Source: Streptomyces pacificus
Lineage (GTDB): Bacteria; Actinomycetota; Actinomycetes; Streptomycetales; Streptomycetaceae
Direction of reading: 5' to 3'
Assembly (NCBI RefSeq): GCF_011766325.1
Contig: NZ_BLLG01000023.1
Span: 36,110 to 100,109 of the forward strand
Length of the DNA stretch: 64,000 bases
Shown piece by piece: positions 53,389-62,700 of this stretch; position 1 is the stretch's first letter; each line of letters opens with the position of its first letter. The notes under the pieces are model-generated. The model saw only the letters and a list, made by a program, of their open reading frames with translations. It did no database searches and was not told the origin of the DNA. The position numbers and the translations under genes were made by a program.

Positions 53389-55466
53389 GCGCCTCGACGC
53401 CGCTGCGCGTGCTGGTCTGCGGGACCAACTTCGGCCGCTTCTACGCCGAGGCGGTACGCCGGCGCCCCGGTTTCACCCTGGCGGGCATCCTGAGCAGGGG
53501 ATCGGCGGCCTCCCGGGCATACGCCGAGAGCCTCGGCGTCCCCTTCTACTCGGACACCGGCGACCTCCCGGCCGGCATCGACGCCGCCTGCGTGGCCGTG
53601 AGCTCATCCATCTCGGGGGGTGAGGGAAGCGAGCTGGCCAGGGCGCTCATGGACCGGGGCATCCACGTCCTGCAGGAACACCCCGTGCACCTGGCGGAGT
53701 TGACGGGCAACCTCAAGCACGCCCGCAGGCGGGGGGTGCAGTACCGCCTCAACACCCACTACCCGCACGTCGCCCCGGTCCGCGCCTTCATCGAGGCCGC
53801 CCGCCGTCTGGTCGTACGGCAGCGACCGCTCTTCCTGGACGCCGCCACCCCGGTCCATCTGATGCACCCGCTGGTGGACATCCTCGGCCAGGCCATGGGC
53901 ACCCTGCGGCCCTGGCGTTTCGCGGACCCGGCGCCGCTGCCCGCCGAGATCGGGCCGCAGCCGTTCCGCTCCCTCCACGGCGTGTTCGCCGGCGCACCCC
54001 TCACCCTGCGGGTGCACCACCAGCTCGACCCGTCCGACCGCGACAACCACGCCCTGCACTGGCACCGCATCTCCCTCGGCACCGAGGGCGGGGTGCTCAC
54101 CCTGGCCGACACCCACGGCCCCGTGCTGTGGAGCCCCCGGCTGCACATCGGGCGGGACGCCGACCGGCGCTTCGTCCTGGACGGCCCGGGCACCGGCCGG
54201 CTGGGACTCGGGACCACGGCGGTGGTCGGGACAACGGGAACGTTCCGTACGGTCTTCTCCGACCTGTGGCCCGAAGCGATCGGCAGCGCACTGGACGGAC
54301 TCCGCGAGGCCGCCGCGCAGGGTGGCGACGCCCTGCGCGCGGGGCAGTACGACCTGGCCGTGTGCCGCATCTGGACGGACCTCGCGGCCCGGCTGGGGCC
54401 ACCCGAGATCGTCCGGCCCGGCACGCCCCGCCCCCTGGCGGTCAGTGACGTCATCCCTGCGCCGGAGGGGTTCCCGCACGACACCGCTCCCCGCTCCGTA
54501 CCGGCCTCGCGTTCCGGCGACCGGACCGGCGACGCAGGCCCCGGCCCCGCCGGGGAGACGGCCCGCCGCCCCTCACCGGAAGCGGGACCGCCCCGCCCCG
54601 CGGACGCCGCCTCCTACTCCCCGTCGGCCGAGTTCTTCGACCTCGTCGCCGCCGACCACACCGCGACCGCGAGCGCCCCCGCGATCGCCGCCCTCCTCGC
54701 CGACGCCGACCTGAGCACCGGTCCGGTGGTGGACATCGGCGCCGGCACCGGTCTGGTGACCGAAGCCGTCGCCCGCGCCCGGCCGGACGCGGAGATCCTC
54801 GCCTGCGAACCGTCGGTCGGCATGCGCGCCGTGCTCACCAGCCGGGTCTTCAGCGACGAGGACCTGCGGACCCGGGTCACCGTCACCGCGGACGCCGCTC
54901 CCGACCTCGACCTCCCCGACCGGATCAGCGTCGTGCTGCTCTGCGGGGTCCTCGGCCACCTCGACGCCGAAGGGCGGGCCAGGCTGTGGCGGCGGCTGAC
55001 CCGACGGCTGGCACCGGGCGGGCTCGTGGTCGTCGAACTCATGCAGTTCGAGGAGCCCTTGACCCTTCCCGAGACCCGGCTCGCCACCGCCACCGCCGGA
55101 CGCCACCGCTACGAGTGGTCCTTCGGCGGCGCACCGGACGCGACGGAGGACGGCGTGATGCGCCTGCACTCCACCTGGCGGGTCTACCGGGACGGCGCCC
55201 CGCAGGCGGAACGCGAGGTGCGCGACTCCTACCGCTGGGAGCCCTTCGGACTGAAGGACGTGGTCGCCGAGTCCGGCATGACCGCGCGCACCCTGCCCAC
55301 CCGCCCCGGCGCACCCCCGCTGGCCGTGCTCATCCGGACGCCGGACACGTCCGAGCCGGCCGCCGGAGCGCACCTGCCGCACGCGCGGACCGCGCCCGAC
55401 GGCCCGGACTCCCCAGCAGGCCCCCGCACCGCCACCCCGCTCGTCTCCTCCTCCACCGACGGCTAG
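53385..55466 (+). CDS. Thiazolinyl imide reductase fused to a SAM methyltransferase
   Basis: 693 residues. Residues 1-365 are a Gfo/Idh-like reductase of the Irp3/PchG type (LVCGTNFGRFYAEAV; LQEHPVHLAELTG), which reduces an enzyme-bound thiazoline to thiazolidine. After a Pro/Ala-rich linker (about 366-405), residues 410-650 are a class I methyltransferase (VVDIGAGTGLVTEAV). This second half is clearly paralogous to the free-standing methyltransferase at 56810. The domains may act in succession: ring reduction, then methylation. GTG start overlaps the preceding stop by 4 nt. Confidence 0.85.
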   Translation: MSASTPLRVLVCGTNFGRFYAEAVRRRPGFTLAGILSRGSAASRAYAESLGVPFYSDTGDLPAGIDAACVAVSSSISGGEGSELARALMDRGIHVLQEHPVHLAELTGNLKHARRRGVQYRLNTHYPHVAPVRAFIEAARRLVVRQRPLFLDAATPVHLMHPLVDILGQAMGTLRPWRFADPAPLPAEIGPQPFRSLHGVFAGAPLTLRVHHQLDPSDRDNHALHWHRISLGTEGGVLTLADTHGPVLWSPRLHIGRDADRRFVLDGPGTGRLGLGTTAVVGTTGTFRTVFSDLWPEAIGSALDGLREAAAQGGDALRAGQYDLAVCRIWTDLAARLGPPEIVRPGTPRPLAVSDVIPAPEGFPHDTAPRSVPASRSGDRTGDAGPGPAGETARRPSPEAGPPRPADAASYSPSAEFFDLVAADHTATASAPAIAALLADADLSTGPVVDIGAGTGLVTEAVARARPDAEILACEPSVGMRAVLTSRVFSDEDLRTRVTVTADAAPDLDLPDRISVVLLCGVLGHLDAEGRARLWRRLTRRLAPGGLVVVELMQFEEPLTLPETRLATATAGRHRYEWSFGGAPDATEDGVMRLHSTWRVYRDGAPQAEREVRDSYRWEPFGLKDVVAESGMTARTLPTRPGAPPLAVLIRTPDTSEPAAGAHLPHARTAPDGPDSPAGPRTATPLVSSSTDG

Positions 55467-55474
55467 GAACCTCC

Positions 55475-55906
55475 ATGAGAACCCCCGAGACCCCGACGTC
55501 GTCCTCGACCCCGGAACACCCCGCCACCGACACCGTGCCGGACTCCGCCGCCCCGCCCCGGGACTTCCCGATCCAGCGAGGCTGCCCCTTCGCCGCACCC
55601 GCCGAGTACGACGCGCTGCGCGCCCACGACCCGGTCGCCCGCGTCACCCTGCCGACGAAGAAGGAAGCGTGGGTGGTCACCCGCTACGACGACGTGCGCG
55701 AACTGCTCTCCGACCCCCGCGTCAGCGCCGACATCCGCCGACCCAACTTCCCCGCCCTCGACGAGGCCGAACAGGAGGCCGGTGCCAGGTTCCGCCCCTC
55801 CATCCGCCGCGTCTCCACGCTCCGCCTCGCGGGGGAGCGGGACGAGGTCGCCGTCAAGCACGACTCGGCCACCTTCGGCCTCGAAGAACTGATGGTGACC
55901 TGGTGA
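55475..55906 (+). pseudogene. Cytochrome P450 remnant with large in-frame internal deletion
   Basis: 143 codons. Residues 1 to about 111 are a normal CYP105-like N-terminus (GCPFAAPAEYDALRAHDPVARV, TRYDDVRELLSDPRVSADIRRP, EQEAGARFRPSIR). The text then jumps to the extreme C-terminus (STLRLAG, then KHDSATFGLEELMVTW). The I-helix, ExxR and heme-Cys regions, about 250 residues, are missing, so heme cannot be held. The junction is near 55805-55818 and the frame is kept, including the GTGA overlap with the thioesterase gene. The ATG has AGGAA upstream. Confidence 0.85.
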
Positions 55907-56772
55907 CCGCTCCCTTCCCACCGCACGCCTCCTTCCCGCCCGACGCCCACCCCTCCGCCCGGACCTCCGCCCGTGCCGCCCGCGCCGACAGCCCGTGGAT
56001 CAGGCGGTGGAGCGGCGGTGCCGCGCCCCGGTTCACGCTCATCTGCCTGCCGCACGCGGGTGGCAGCGCCGGTTTCTACCGGCCCTGGGCGGCACTGCTG
56101 CCGCCCGAGGTCGAACTCCTCGCCATCCAGTACCCCGGCCGGGAGGACCGTTCCGAGGACCCCGAGGCGGCCGGCATGGACGAGCTGGTGGAGGCGGTGG
56201 CGGACGCCGTCGCGCCGCTGCTCGACCTGCCGTACGCGCTCTTCGGGCACAGCATGGGCTCCGCCGTGGCCTGGGAACTGGCGCACGAGCTGCACCGCCG
56301 CGGACTCCCGGGCCCGCGCCGCCTGTTCGCGTCGGGCCGGGCCGCACCCGGCATGGCGGTGACAGGGCAGCTGCACCGCCAGAACGACGATGTACTGAGC
56401 GCCGAACTGGTCCGGCTGGGCGGCACGAACCGAGAGGTCCTGGACGACCCCGGGCTGCGCTCCCTGATCCTCACGGCCGTACGCCACGACTACCGGATCA
56501 TCGAGACCTACCGGCCGCCGGACCGGTCACCGCTGTCCTGCCCACTGCACGTCCTGACCGGCGACGCGGACCCGGAACTCGGCGAGGAACGCAGCCGCGA
56601 CCGGGCAGGCGGCTGGGCGGACCTCACCACCGCCCGCACCGAGGTACGCGTCTTCCCCGGCGACCACTTCTACCTCACCCCGCGACGCCGCGAGGTGGTC
56701 ACCACCGTCCTGCGCAGGCTGGACCCGTCGCTGACCACCGGCGGCCCGCACACCTGGCCGAGCACTCCGTGA
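55903..56772 (+). CDS. Type II thioesterase
   Basis: 289 residues, alpha/beta hydrolase of the GrsT/YbtT type. LICLPHAGGSAGFYRPW, nucleophile Ser in FGHSMGSAVAWEL near residue 124, Asp in TGDADPE and His in FPGDHFYL. Such enzymes clear wrongly loaded or stalled carrier domains of NRPSs. About 35 N-terminal residues are Pro/Ala/Arg-rich. Translationally coupled to the P450 remnant by GTGA. Confidence 0.9.
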   Translation: MTAPFPPHASFPPDAHPSARTSARAARADSPWIRRWSGGAAPRFTLICLPHAGGSAGFYRPWAALLPPEVELLAIQYPGREDRSEDPEAAGMDELVEAVADAVAPLLDLPYALFGHSMGSAVAWELAHELHRRGLPGPRRLFASGRAAPGMAVTGQLHRQNDDVLSAELVRLGGTNREVLDDPGLRSLILTAVRHDYRIIETYRPPDRSPLSCPLHVLTGDADPELGEERSRDRAGGWADLTTARTEVRVFPGDHFYLTPRRREVVTTVLRRLDPSLTTGGPHTWPSTP

Positions 56773-56809
56773 GCCACTCCCGCCCGACCCATGACGTCCG
56801 GAGACCGAC

Positions 56810-57538
56810 GTGATCGACTACTACTCGACCTCGGCCGAGTTCTACGAACTGGTCGCCACCCGGCACACCGCAAGCAGCGGCCCCCCGCTCACCGGCGTCC
56901 TCTCCGACCTGGACGTGTCCCACGGCCCGGTCCTGGAGATCGGCGCGGGCACCGGCCGCGTCACCGAGGTCATCGCCGCCGCACTGCCGGACGCGGAGAT
57001 CCTGGCGGCCGAGCCGTCGGCCACCATGCGCGCCATGCTCACCTCCCGGGTCGCCCGCGACCCGGACCTGCGCCGGCGCGTCACCGTCGTGGACGGGTCC
57101 GCCCAAGACCTCGTCCTGCCCGAACGGCTCTCCGCCGTCGTCATCTTCGGGGTCGCCGGCCACCTCACCGTCACCGAACGCGTGGCCCTGTGGAAGCGGC
57201 TCGCGGACCGCCTGCCCGACGGGGCACCCATCGTCGTCGAACTGATGGGAGTCTCCTCGCCCCGCGTCATCCCCCCGGTGATGTCCCTGAGGGAGACCAT
57301 CGGCTGCCAGACCTACGAGTGGTGGATCGGCGGCGAACCCACCGAGGGCGACGCCATGCGGTTCACCACCACCTGGAAGGTCCTACGCGACGGACGCACC
57401 GTCCGCGAGGTCGCCGACAGTTACGACTGGCACACCTTCGACGTCGCCCGGCTGGCCCGCGAGGCCGGCATGACCAGCCGCCGCATCACCGAGGCGGGTG
57501 GCAGGCCCATCCCCGAAATCGGAGTACTCGTCAAGTGA
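56810..57538 (+). CDS. SAM-dependent methyltransferase, free-standing
   Basis: 242 residues. Opens with YYSTSAEFYELVATRHT and has SAM motif I VLEIGAGTGRVTEVI near residue 44 and motif II region LSAVVIFGVAGHL. Closely paralogous along its length to the C-terminal half of the fused protein at 53385. Position matches the recalled SCO7688 of the coelibactin cluster. Target atom unknown: phenol O, ring N or carbon. GTG with GGAG 6 nt upstream; coupled to the ABC gene by GTGA. Confidence 0.85.
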   Translation: MIDYYSTSAEFYELVATRHTASSGPPLTGVLSDLDVSHGPVLEIGAGTGRVTEVIAAALPDAEILAAEPSATMRAMLTSRVARDPDLRRRVTVVDGSAQDLVLPERLSAVVIFGVAGHLTVTERVALWKRLADRLPDGAPIVVELMGVSSPRVIPPVMSLRETIGCQTYEWWIGGEPTEGDAMRFTTTWKVLRDGRTVREVADSYDWHTFDVARLAREAGMTSRRITEAGGRPIPEIGVLVK

Positions 57539-59421
57539 AGTCACAACCGTCCGAGCCCGGCCCGGCCCCGGCAGCCCAGGACACCGAAGCCGGCGGCGCG
57601 GGCACCGCCGGCACCCCGCCCCCGCTGCGCGCGCTCGCCGAGCCCGTGCGCGGGCGACTGGCCCTCGCCGTCGGCCTCCAGGCCGTCGCCGCGCTCGCCG
57701 GAGTGGTCCCGTTCATCGCCGTCTCCCGCATCGCCGGGCGCCTCACCGCAGGGTCCCCGGCCGACGGCGAGGCCCTCTGGCCGCTGGTTGCGCTGGCCTG
57801 CGCGTCGGGCTTCGTCGCTCTGGTGTGCGGCACGGCTGCCGGCGCCCTCGCCCACCTCGCCGACAACGACCTCCAGCTCGCCCTGCGCCGCCGCCTCGCC
57901 CGGCACATCGGACGGCTGCCGCTCGGCCGGCTCACCGACCGCGGCACGAGCGAGGTCAAGCAGGCCGTGCAGGACGACGTGAGCGCGCTGCACACACTGT
58001 TCGCCCACACCCTGCTCGACGTCGTCTCCGTGCTCACCGCCCCGGTGCTCATCCTCGTCTACCTGTTCACCGTGGACTGGCGGCTCGCCCTGTTCAGCGT
58101 GGTCCCGCTCCTGCTGGGCGTGTTCCTGTTCAGCCGGGCCATGGCGGGCGCGGCGGCGCAGATGGCCGAGTTCGGTGCCGCGGTGGGCCGGATCTCCGCC
58201 GCCGCCGTGGAGTTCGCCTCCGGTATCGCTGTCTTCAAGAGCTTCGGGCGCGGCCGGAAGGCCCACGAGCGTTTCGTCCGCGCGACCGAGGGCTTCGCCG
58301 ACTTCTTCTCCGGCTGGGTCCGCTCCACCCTGGTCACCTCCACCGCCGCGATCCTGGTGGTCGCCCCGGCCGTCGTCCTGCTGCTCCTGACGGTGATGGG
58401 CGCGGTCTTCGTCACCCAGGACTGGATGACCGGCGCCGAACTCGTCCCCTTCCTCCTGCTCGGCCCCGCCGTCGCCGCGCCCATGGGCGTCGTGGGTCCG
58501 CGCATCCAGCAGATCCGGGCCGGCCAGGCCGCCGCCGTACGCATCACCGAACTGCTGGACGCGCCCGCGCTGCCCGAACCGGCCACCCCCGCCCTCCCCG
58601 TGGGTCACCACATCTCCCTGCGCGGGGTGTCCTTCTCCTACGACGGGCACACCGACGTCCTCAGCGGCGTCGACCTCGACCTCGTGCCCGGCACCGTCAC
58701 CGCCCTCGTCGGCCCCTCCGGCTCGGGCAAGTCCACCCTGGCCTCGCTGCTGCCCCGCTTCCACGACGTCACGGCCGGCACGGTCACCCTCGGCGGCGCC
58801 GACCTGCGGGACATCCCCGCGACCGAGCTATACCGCCGGGTCGGCTTCGTGCTCCAGGACGTACGGCTGCTGCGGGCGAGCGTCGCCGACAACATCCGCC
58901 TGGGCCGCCCCGACGCCACCGACGAGGAGGGCGAGCGGTGCGCCCGCGCCGCCCGCATCCACGACCGGATCACGGCGCTGCCCGACGGCTACGCCACCGA
59001 AGTCGGCACGGCCGTCACCCTGTCCGGCGGCGAGGCCCAACGCCTGTCCATCGCCCGGGCGTTGCTCGCCGACGCGCCCGTCCTCGTGCTCGACGAGGCG
59101 ACCGCGTACGCCGACCCGCACTCCGAGGCGCTGATCCAGGACGCCCTGTCCGCGCTGGCGGCCGGCCGCACCCTGCTTGTCATCGCCCACCGGCTGTCCA
59201 CCATCCGCTCCGCCGACCGGATCGTGGTGCTGGAGGACGGACGCGTCACCGAACAAGGCCGCCACGACGACCTGCTGGCCGCCGGCGGCCGCTACGCCGC
59301 GCTGTGGGAGGCCCAGCGGACCGCGGGCCCGGACGAGACCGACGGCGTACCGCACCAGCGGTCCGCCCCCGTGGGGGCGGACCGCGCGGCGGACGACATC
59401 CGAGAGGGAAGTGCACGATGA
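57535..59421 (+). CDS. ABC transporter half-protein 1 (YbtP/IrtA-like)
   Basis: 628 residues: six-helix membrane domain (about residues 30-320) then an ATPase domain with Walker A GPSGSGKST, signature LSGGEAQR, Walker B VLVLDEATAYAD and H-loop IAHRLST. The D-loop reads AYAD where SALD is usual. With the next gene it forms a heterodimer of exporter fold. Relatives YbtP/YbtQ and IrtA/IrtB import metallophores despite the exporter fold, so direction cannot be read from sequence alone. Confidence 0.88.
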   Translation: MKSQPSEPGPAPAAQDTEAGGAGTAGTPPPLRALAEPVRGRLALAVGLQAVAALAGVVPFIAVSRIAGRLTAGSPADGEALWPLVALACASGFVALVCGTAAGALAHLADNDLQLALRRRLARHIGRLPLGRLTDRGTSEVKQAVQDDVSALHTLFAHTLLDVVSVLTAPVLILVYLFTVDWRLALFSVVPLLLGVFLFSRAMAGAAAQMAEFGAAVGRISAAAVEFASGIAVFKSFGRGRKAHERFVRATEGFADFFSGWVRSTLVTSTAAILVVAPAVVLLLLTVMGAVFVTQDWMTGAELVPFLLLGPAVAAPMGVVGPRIQQIRAGQAAAVRITELLDAPALPEPATPALPVGHHISLRGVSFSYDGHTDVLSGVDLDLVPGTVTALVGPSGSGKSTLASLLPRFHDVTAGTVTLGGADLRDIPATELYRRVGFVLQDVRLLRASVADNIRLGRPDATDEEGERCARAARIHDRITALPDGYATEVGTAVTLSGGEAQRLSIARALLADAPVLVLDEATAYADPHSEALIQDALSALAAGRTLLVIAHRLSTIRSADRIVVLEDGRVTEQGRHDDLLAAGGRYAALWEAQRTAGPDETDGVPHQRSAPVGADRAADDIREGSAR

Positions 59422-61166
59422 TCCGTCAGCTCTACCGAGTACTGGGCCCGGAGGGCTCCCGGCCGCTGAACCGGCTGCTCGCTCTCCAGGTCGGCGCGGC
59501 GATCCTCCAGGGCATCGCCTTCGCCCTCCTCGTACCCGTCCTCAAGGCCCTGCTCGGCACGGACCCCGACGGCGTCTGGCCCTGGCTGACGGCGTTCACC
59601 GGATGCGTGGTCGCCCACGCCGTACTCCAGGGCGCCGCCCTCAGCGGCGGCTTCACCGTCGGCTCCCGGCTCTCCCGGGTGCTGCACCGCCGGATGGCCG
59701 ACCAGGCGCTGCGTCTGCCGCTGGGCTGGTTCACCGCCGGGCGCACGGCCGAGTTCAGCCGGCTGGCCGGACAGAACGTCATCCAGGTGATGAGCACACC
59801 AGCCCACCTGTTGCGCCCGTTCATCAGCTCCGTCCTCACCCCGGTGACGCTGGTGGCCGCCACCTTCTGCTTCGACGTCCGCACCGCCCTGGTGCTCCTG
59901 GTCTGCACGCCCGTGCTGTTCGCCGTCCAGCAGACCAGCACCTCGGTGATGCGCCGGCTCGACCTCGCCCGTGACGCGGCGATCGGCGAGTCCGCGGACC
60001 GGGTCCTGGAGTACACGCGCAACCAGCCGGTGCTGCGGGCGTTCGGCCGGACCGCGGAGGGCTACGGCGCGCTGGACGACGCGCTGGTAGCGGAGGCGCG
60101 CGCCGACCGGCGGCTCATCGCGCGTGGCCTGCCCGGCCTGGTCTCCTTCACCTTCGCCACCCGGATGGTGTTCGCCCTGCTGCTTGCACTCGGGGTCTCC
60201 TGGCACCTCGACGGTTCAGTTGCCGTGCCGACCCTGCTGGCCCTGCTGGTGCTGCTGGTCCGCCTCATCGACAGCGTGTCGTCCGCCGCCGAGGCCGGCG
60301 CGGGCATGCGCATCGCCCGCAACACCCTGGAACGGCTCGGCGCCGTCCTCGACGAGCCGCCCTTCCCCCAGCCCGCCGAGCCGCAGACACCCCGAGACGC
60401 GAGCGTGGAGTTCACCGGGGTGACCTTCCGGTACGACGCGGGTGAGGCGAGTGGGCGTCCGGTCCTGAACGACGTGACCTTCCGCCTTCCCGAGCGCAGT
60501 ATGACGGCCCTGGTGGGCCCCTCCGGCGCCGGCAAGACCACGGTCGCCTCGCTGATCGCCCGTTTCCGGGACACCACGGAAGGCACCGTGCGCATCGGCG
60601 GCGTCGACGTCCGCGACATCGCCGCCGATGACCTGGCCGCCCACGTCTCCCTCGTCTTCCAGGACGTCTACCTCTTCGACGGGACCATCGAGGAGAACGT
60701 GAGGCTCGCCGCGCCGGACGCCGGCCCGGCCGAACTGGCCGAGGCCGCGGCCCTGTCCGGGCTCGACCGGGTGATCGAGGAACTCCCCGACGGCTGGGAC
60801 ACCGAAGTGGGGGAGGGCGGCGCACGCCTGTCCGGCGGGCAGCGCCAGCGCGTGTCCATCGCCCGCGCCCTGCTGAAGGACGCCCCGATCCTCGTCCTCG
60901 ACGAGGCCACCGCCGCGCTCGACCAGGAGAACGAGGCACTGTTCGCCGAGGCCGTTCGCACCCTCGCCGACCGCAAGACGCTGCTGGTCATCGCACACCG
61001 GCTCAGCACCGTCGTCCACGCCGACCAGATCCTGGTGCTGGAGGACGGCGAGATCACCGAACGGGGCACACACGACGACCTGGTCACGGCAGGCGGCACG
61101 TACGCGTCCTTCTGGCAGCGGCGCGCCCGGGCCCACGGCTGGCGGCTGGAGGCGGCACGGTCATGA
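59418..61166 (+). CDS. ABC transporter half-protein 2 (YbtQ/IrtB-like)
   Basis: 582 residues: membrane domain with GWFTAGRTAEFSRL intracellular loop, then ATPase with Walker A GPSGAGKTT, signature LSGGQRQR, Walker B ILVLDEATAALD and IAHRLST. Partner of the preceding gene, which it overlaps by ATGA. The presence of a separate Opp-type importer at 33-38 kb makes export of the NRP product, or a second uptake step, both possible for this pair. Confidence 0.88.
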   Translation: MIRQLYRVLGPEGSRPLNRLLALQVGAAILQGIAFALLVPVLKALLGTDPDGVWPWLTAFTGCVVAHAVLQGAALSGGFTVGSRLSRVLHRRMADQALRLPLGWFTAGRTAEFSRLAGQNVIQVMSTPAHLLRPFISSVLTPVTLVAATFCFDVRTALVLLVCTPVLFAVQQTSTSVMRRLDLARDAAIGESADRVLEYTRNQPVLRAFGRTAEGYGALDDALVAEARADRRLIARGLPGLVSFTFATRMVFALLLALGVSWHLDGSVAVPTLLALLVLLVRLIDSVSSAAEAGAGMRIARNTLERLGAVLDEPPFPQPAEPQTPRDASVEFTGVTFRYDAGEASGRPVLNDVTFRLPERSMTALVGPSGAGKTTVASLIARFRDTTEGTVRIGGVDVRDIAADDLAAHVSLVFQDVYLFDGTIEENVRLAAPDAGPAELAEAAALSGLDRVIEELPDGWDTEVGEGGARLSGGQRQRVSIARALLKDAPILVLDEATAALDQENEALFAEAVRTLADRKTLLVIAHRLSTVVHADQILVLEDGEITERGTHDDLVTAGGTYASFWQRRARAHGWRLEAARS

Positions 61167-62629
61167 CCCCGCACCCGGCACCAGCGATCCCCTCCGTAGG
61201 GACAGAGAGAAGGCACGACAGGATGAGCACCGGCACCCGGAACAGCTGGGACGCGTGGGCGGGTTCCGTCCCGCAGCTGACCTGCACGAGCACGCAGGCG
61301 CCCTGCCACGACCCCGCGGCCACCGCCACCCGTCTCGCCCGGGCCGGCCTCGCCGACCAGTACATGGTCTACGAGGCGGAGGGCGGTGCCTGGCACTTCG
61401 CGGCGGGCTCCAGCGTCAGCCTCACCGCACACGCGAACGTCATCACCGCACGGGCGGCGGGACGGACCTGGACGTCACCCACCGGCCGGCGACCACTGAC
61501 GGAGTTCGCCGCCGCGCTGCGGGCCCTGTCCGCGATGCACGCGGCGGACAGCATCGGAACGCACTTCTACGGCTGGGCGGCCTTCGAACTCGCCCACCTC
61601 CTCCATGCGGACCCCGAGGCCACCGGTGAGAAACCTCTGCTGCACGCGCTGATCCCGTCCGTCGAGGTGACCCTCACCGGCGAGCACACCGTGGTCCGCG
61701 CGGTGGACGAGGCGTGGGTTCGCAAAGTCGCCGACCTGCTCGCGGAGGCACCGGAACGACAGCCCGCGTCCGGCGGGACGACGCCGGAGGGGGCCGAGCG
61801 CATCATCGCCGCCGGCACGGCCGCCTACGGCAGCGCGGTCGCCCGTACGGTCGAGGACATCCGCGCCGGGCTGTTGGAGAAGGCCGTGGTCTCCCGGAAG
61901 GTCCCGCTGCCGGCGGGGCAAACCGTGGACTTCCCCGCGACCTATCTGGCGGGCCGCCGGGCCAACACCCCCGCCCGCTCCTACCTGCTTGACCTCGGCG
62001 GCTACCGGGCGGCCGGGTTCAGCCCGGAGACCGTCCTCGAGGTCGGGGAGAACGGCCGCGTCAGTACCCAGCCGCTCGCTGGCACCCGCGCCCGCAGCGC
62101 CGACTCGGCGGAGAACGACCGCCGGCGCGCGGAACTGCTCACCGACCCCAAGGAGATACACGAGCACGCCGTGTCCGTACGCCTGGCCTGGGACGAGATG
62201 GCCGCGGTGTGCCGGCCGGGCTCCGTGGTGGTCGAGGAGTTCATGGCGGTCCGGCCGCGCGGATCGGTGCAGCACCTGGCGTCGCGGGTGACGGGCCGGC
62301 TCCGGCCGGACTCCGGGCCGTGGGACGCCTTCGCCGCCCTCTTCCCCGCCATCACCGCCACCGGCGTCTCCAAACGCGACGCCCTCCGGGCCCTTGCACG
62401 CCATGAGGAAGGCCCCCGGGGCCTGTACGGCGGCGCGGTCTTCCGAGGCGGCACCGCCGGGGCCCTCGATGCCGCCCTCGTCCTGCGCACCCTCATCGGC
62501 GAAGGCGACGAGGCGTGGCTGCGGGCGGGCGCGGGGGTCACTGCCCAATCCAGCCCCGAACGCGAGATCGAGGAGACCTGCGAGAAGCTCCGCAGCGTTG
62601 CTCCGCACCTACGGTTCGCCACGGACTGA
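61163..62629 (+). CDS. Salicylate synthase (MbtI/Irp9-type chorismate-utilizing enzyme)
   Basis: 488 residues. Converts chorismate to salicylate through isochorismate. Conserved features: KAVVSRKV with the general-base Lys, FSPETVLE, TQPLAGTR, DPKEIHEHAVSV with a Mg-binding Glu, GSVQHLASRV, and a C-terminal GLYGGAVF plus AGAGVTAQSSPEREIEET. It supplies the starter unit for the ligase at 38122. ATG at 61163 overlaps the ABC gene (ATGA); ATG at 61223, with GAGAAGG upstream, is an alternative that removes 20 non-conserved residues. Last gene of the NRPS operon. Confidence 0.9.
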   Translation: MTPHPAPAIPSVGTERRHDRMSTGTRNSWDAWAGSVPQLTCTSTQAPCHDPAATATRLARAGLADQYMVYEAEGGAWHFAAGSSVSLTAHANVITARAAGRTWTSPTGRRPLTEFAAALRALSAMHAADSIGTHFYGWAAFELAHLLHADPEATGEKPLLHALIPSVEVTLTGEHTVVRAVDEAWVRKVADLLAEAPERQPASGGTTPEGAERIIAAGTAAYGSAVARTVEDIRAGLLEKAVVSRKVPLPAGQTVDFPATYLAGRRANTPARSYLLDLGGYRAAGFSPETVLEVGENGRVSTQPLAGTRARSADSAENDRRRAELLTDPKEIHEHAVSVRLAWDEMAAVCRPGSVVVEEFMAVRPRGSVQHLASRVTGRLRPDSGPWDAFAALFPAITATGVSKRDALRALARHEEGPRGLYGGAVFRGGTAGALDAALVLRTLIGEGDEAWLRAGAGVTAQSSPEREIEETCEKLRSVAPHLRFATD

Positions 62630-62700
62630 CCATGAGCGGTGCGCGGTATCGAGCAACTGCGGGACAGCCAGGGCGTCAGGACGACGTGTACGCTCACGGA

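Noticed and set aside
57498..61166. Very long plus-strand frame spanning both ABC genes
   Set aside because: Its first two thirds are an Arg/Pro-rich wrong-frame reading of the first ABC gene; only the part from 59418 is real.
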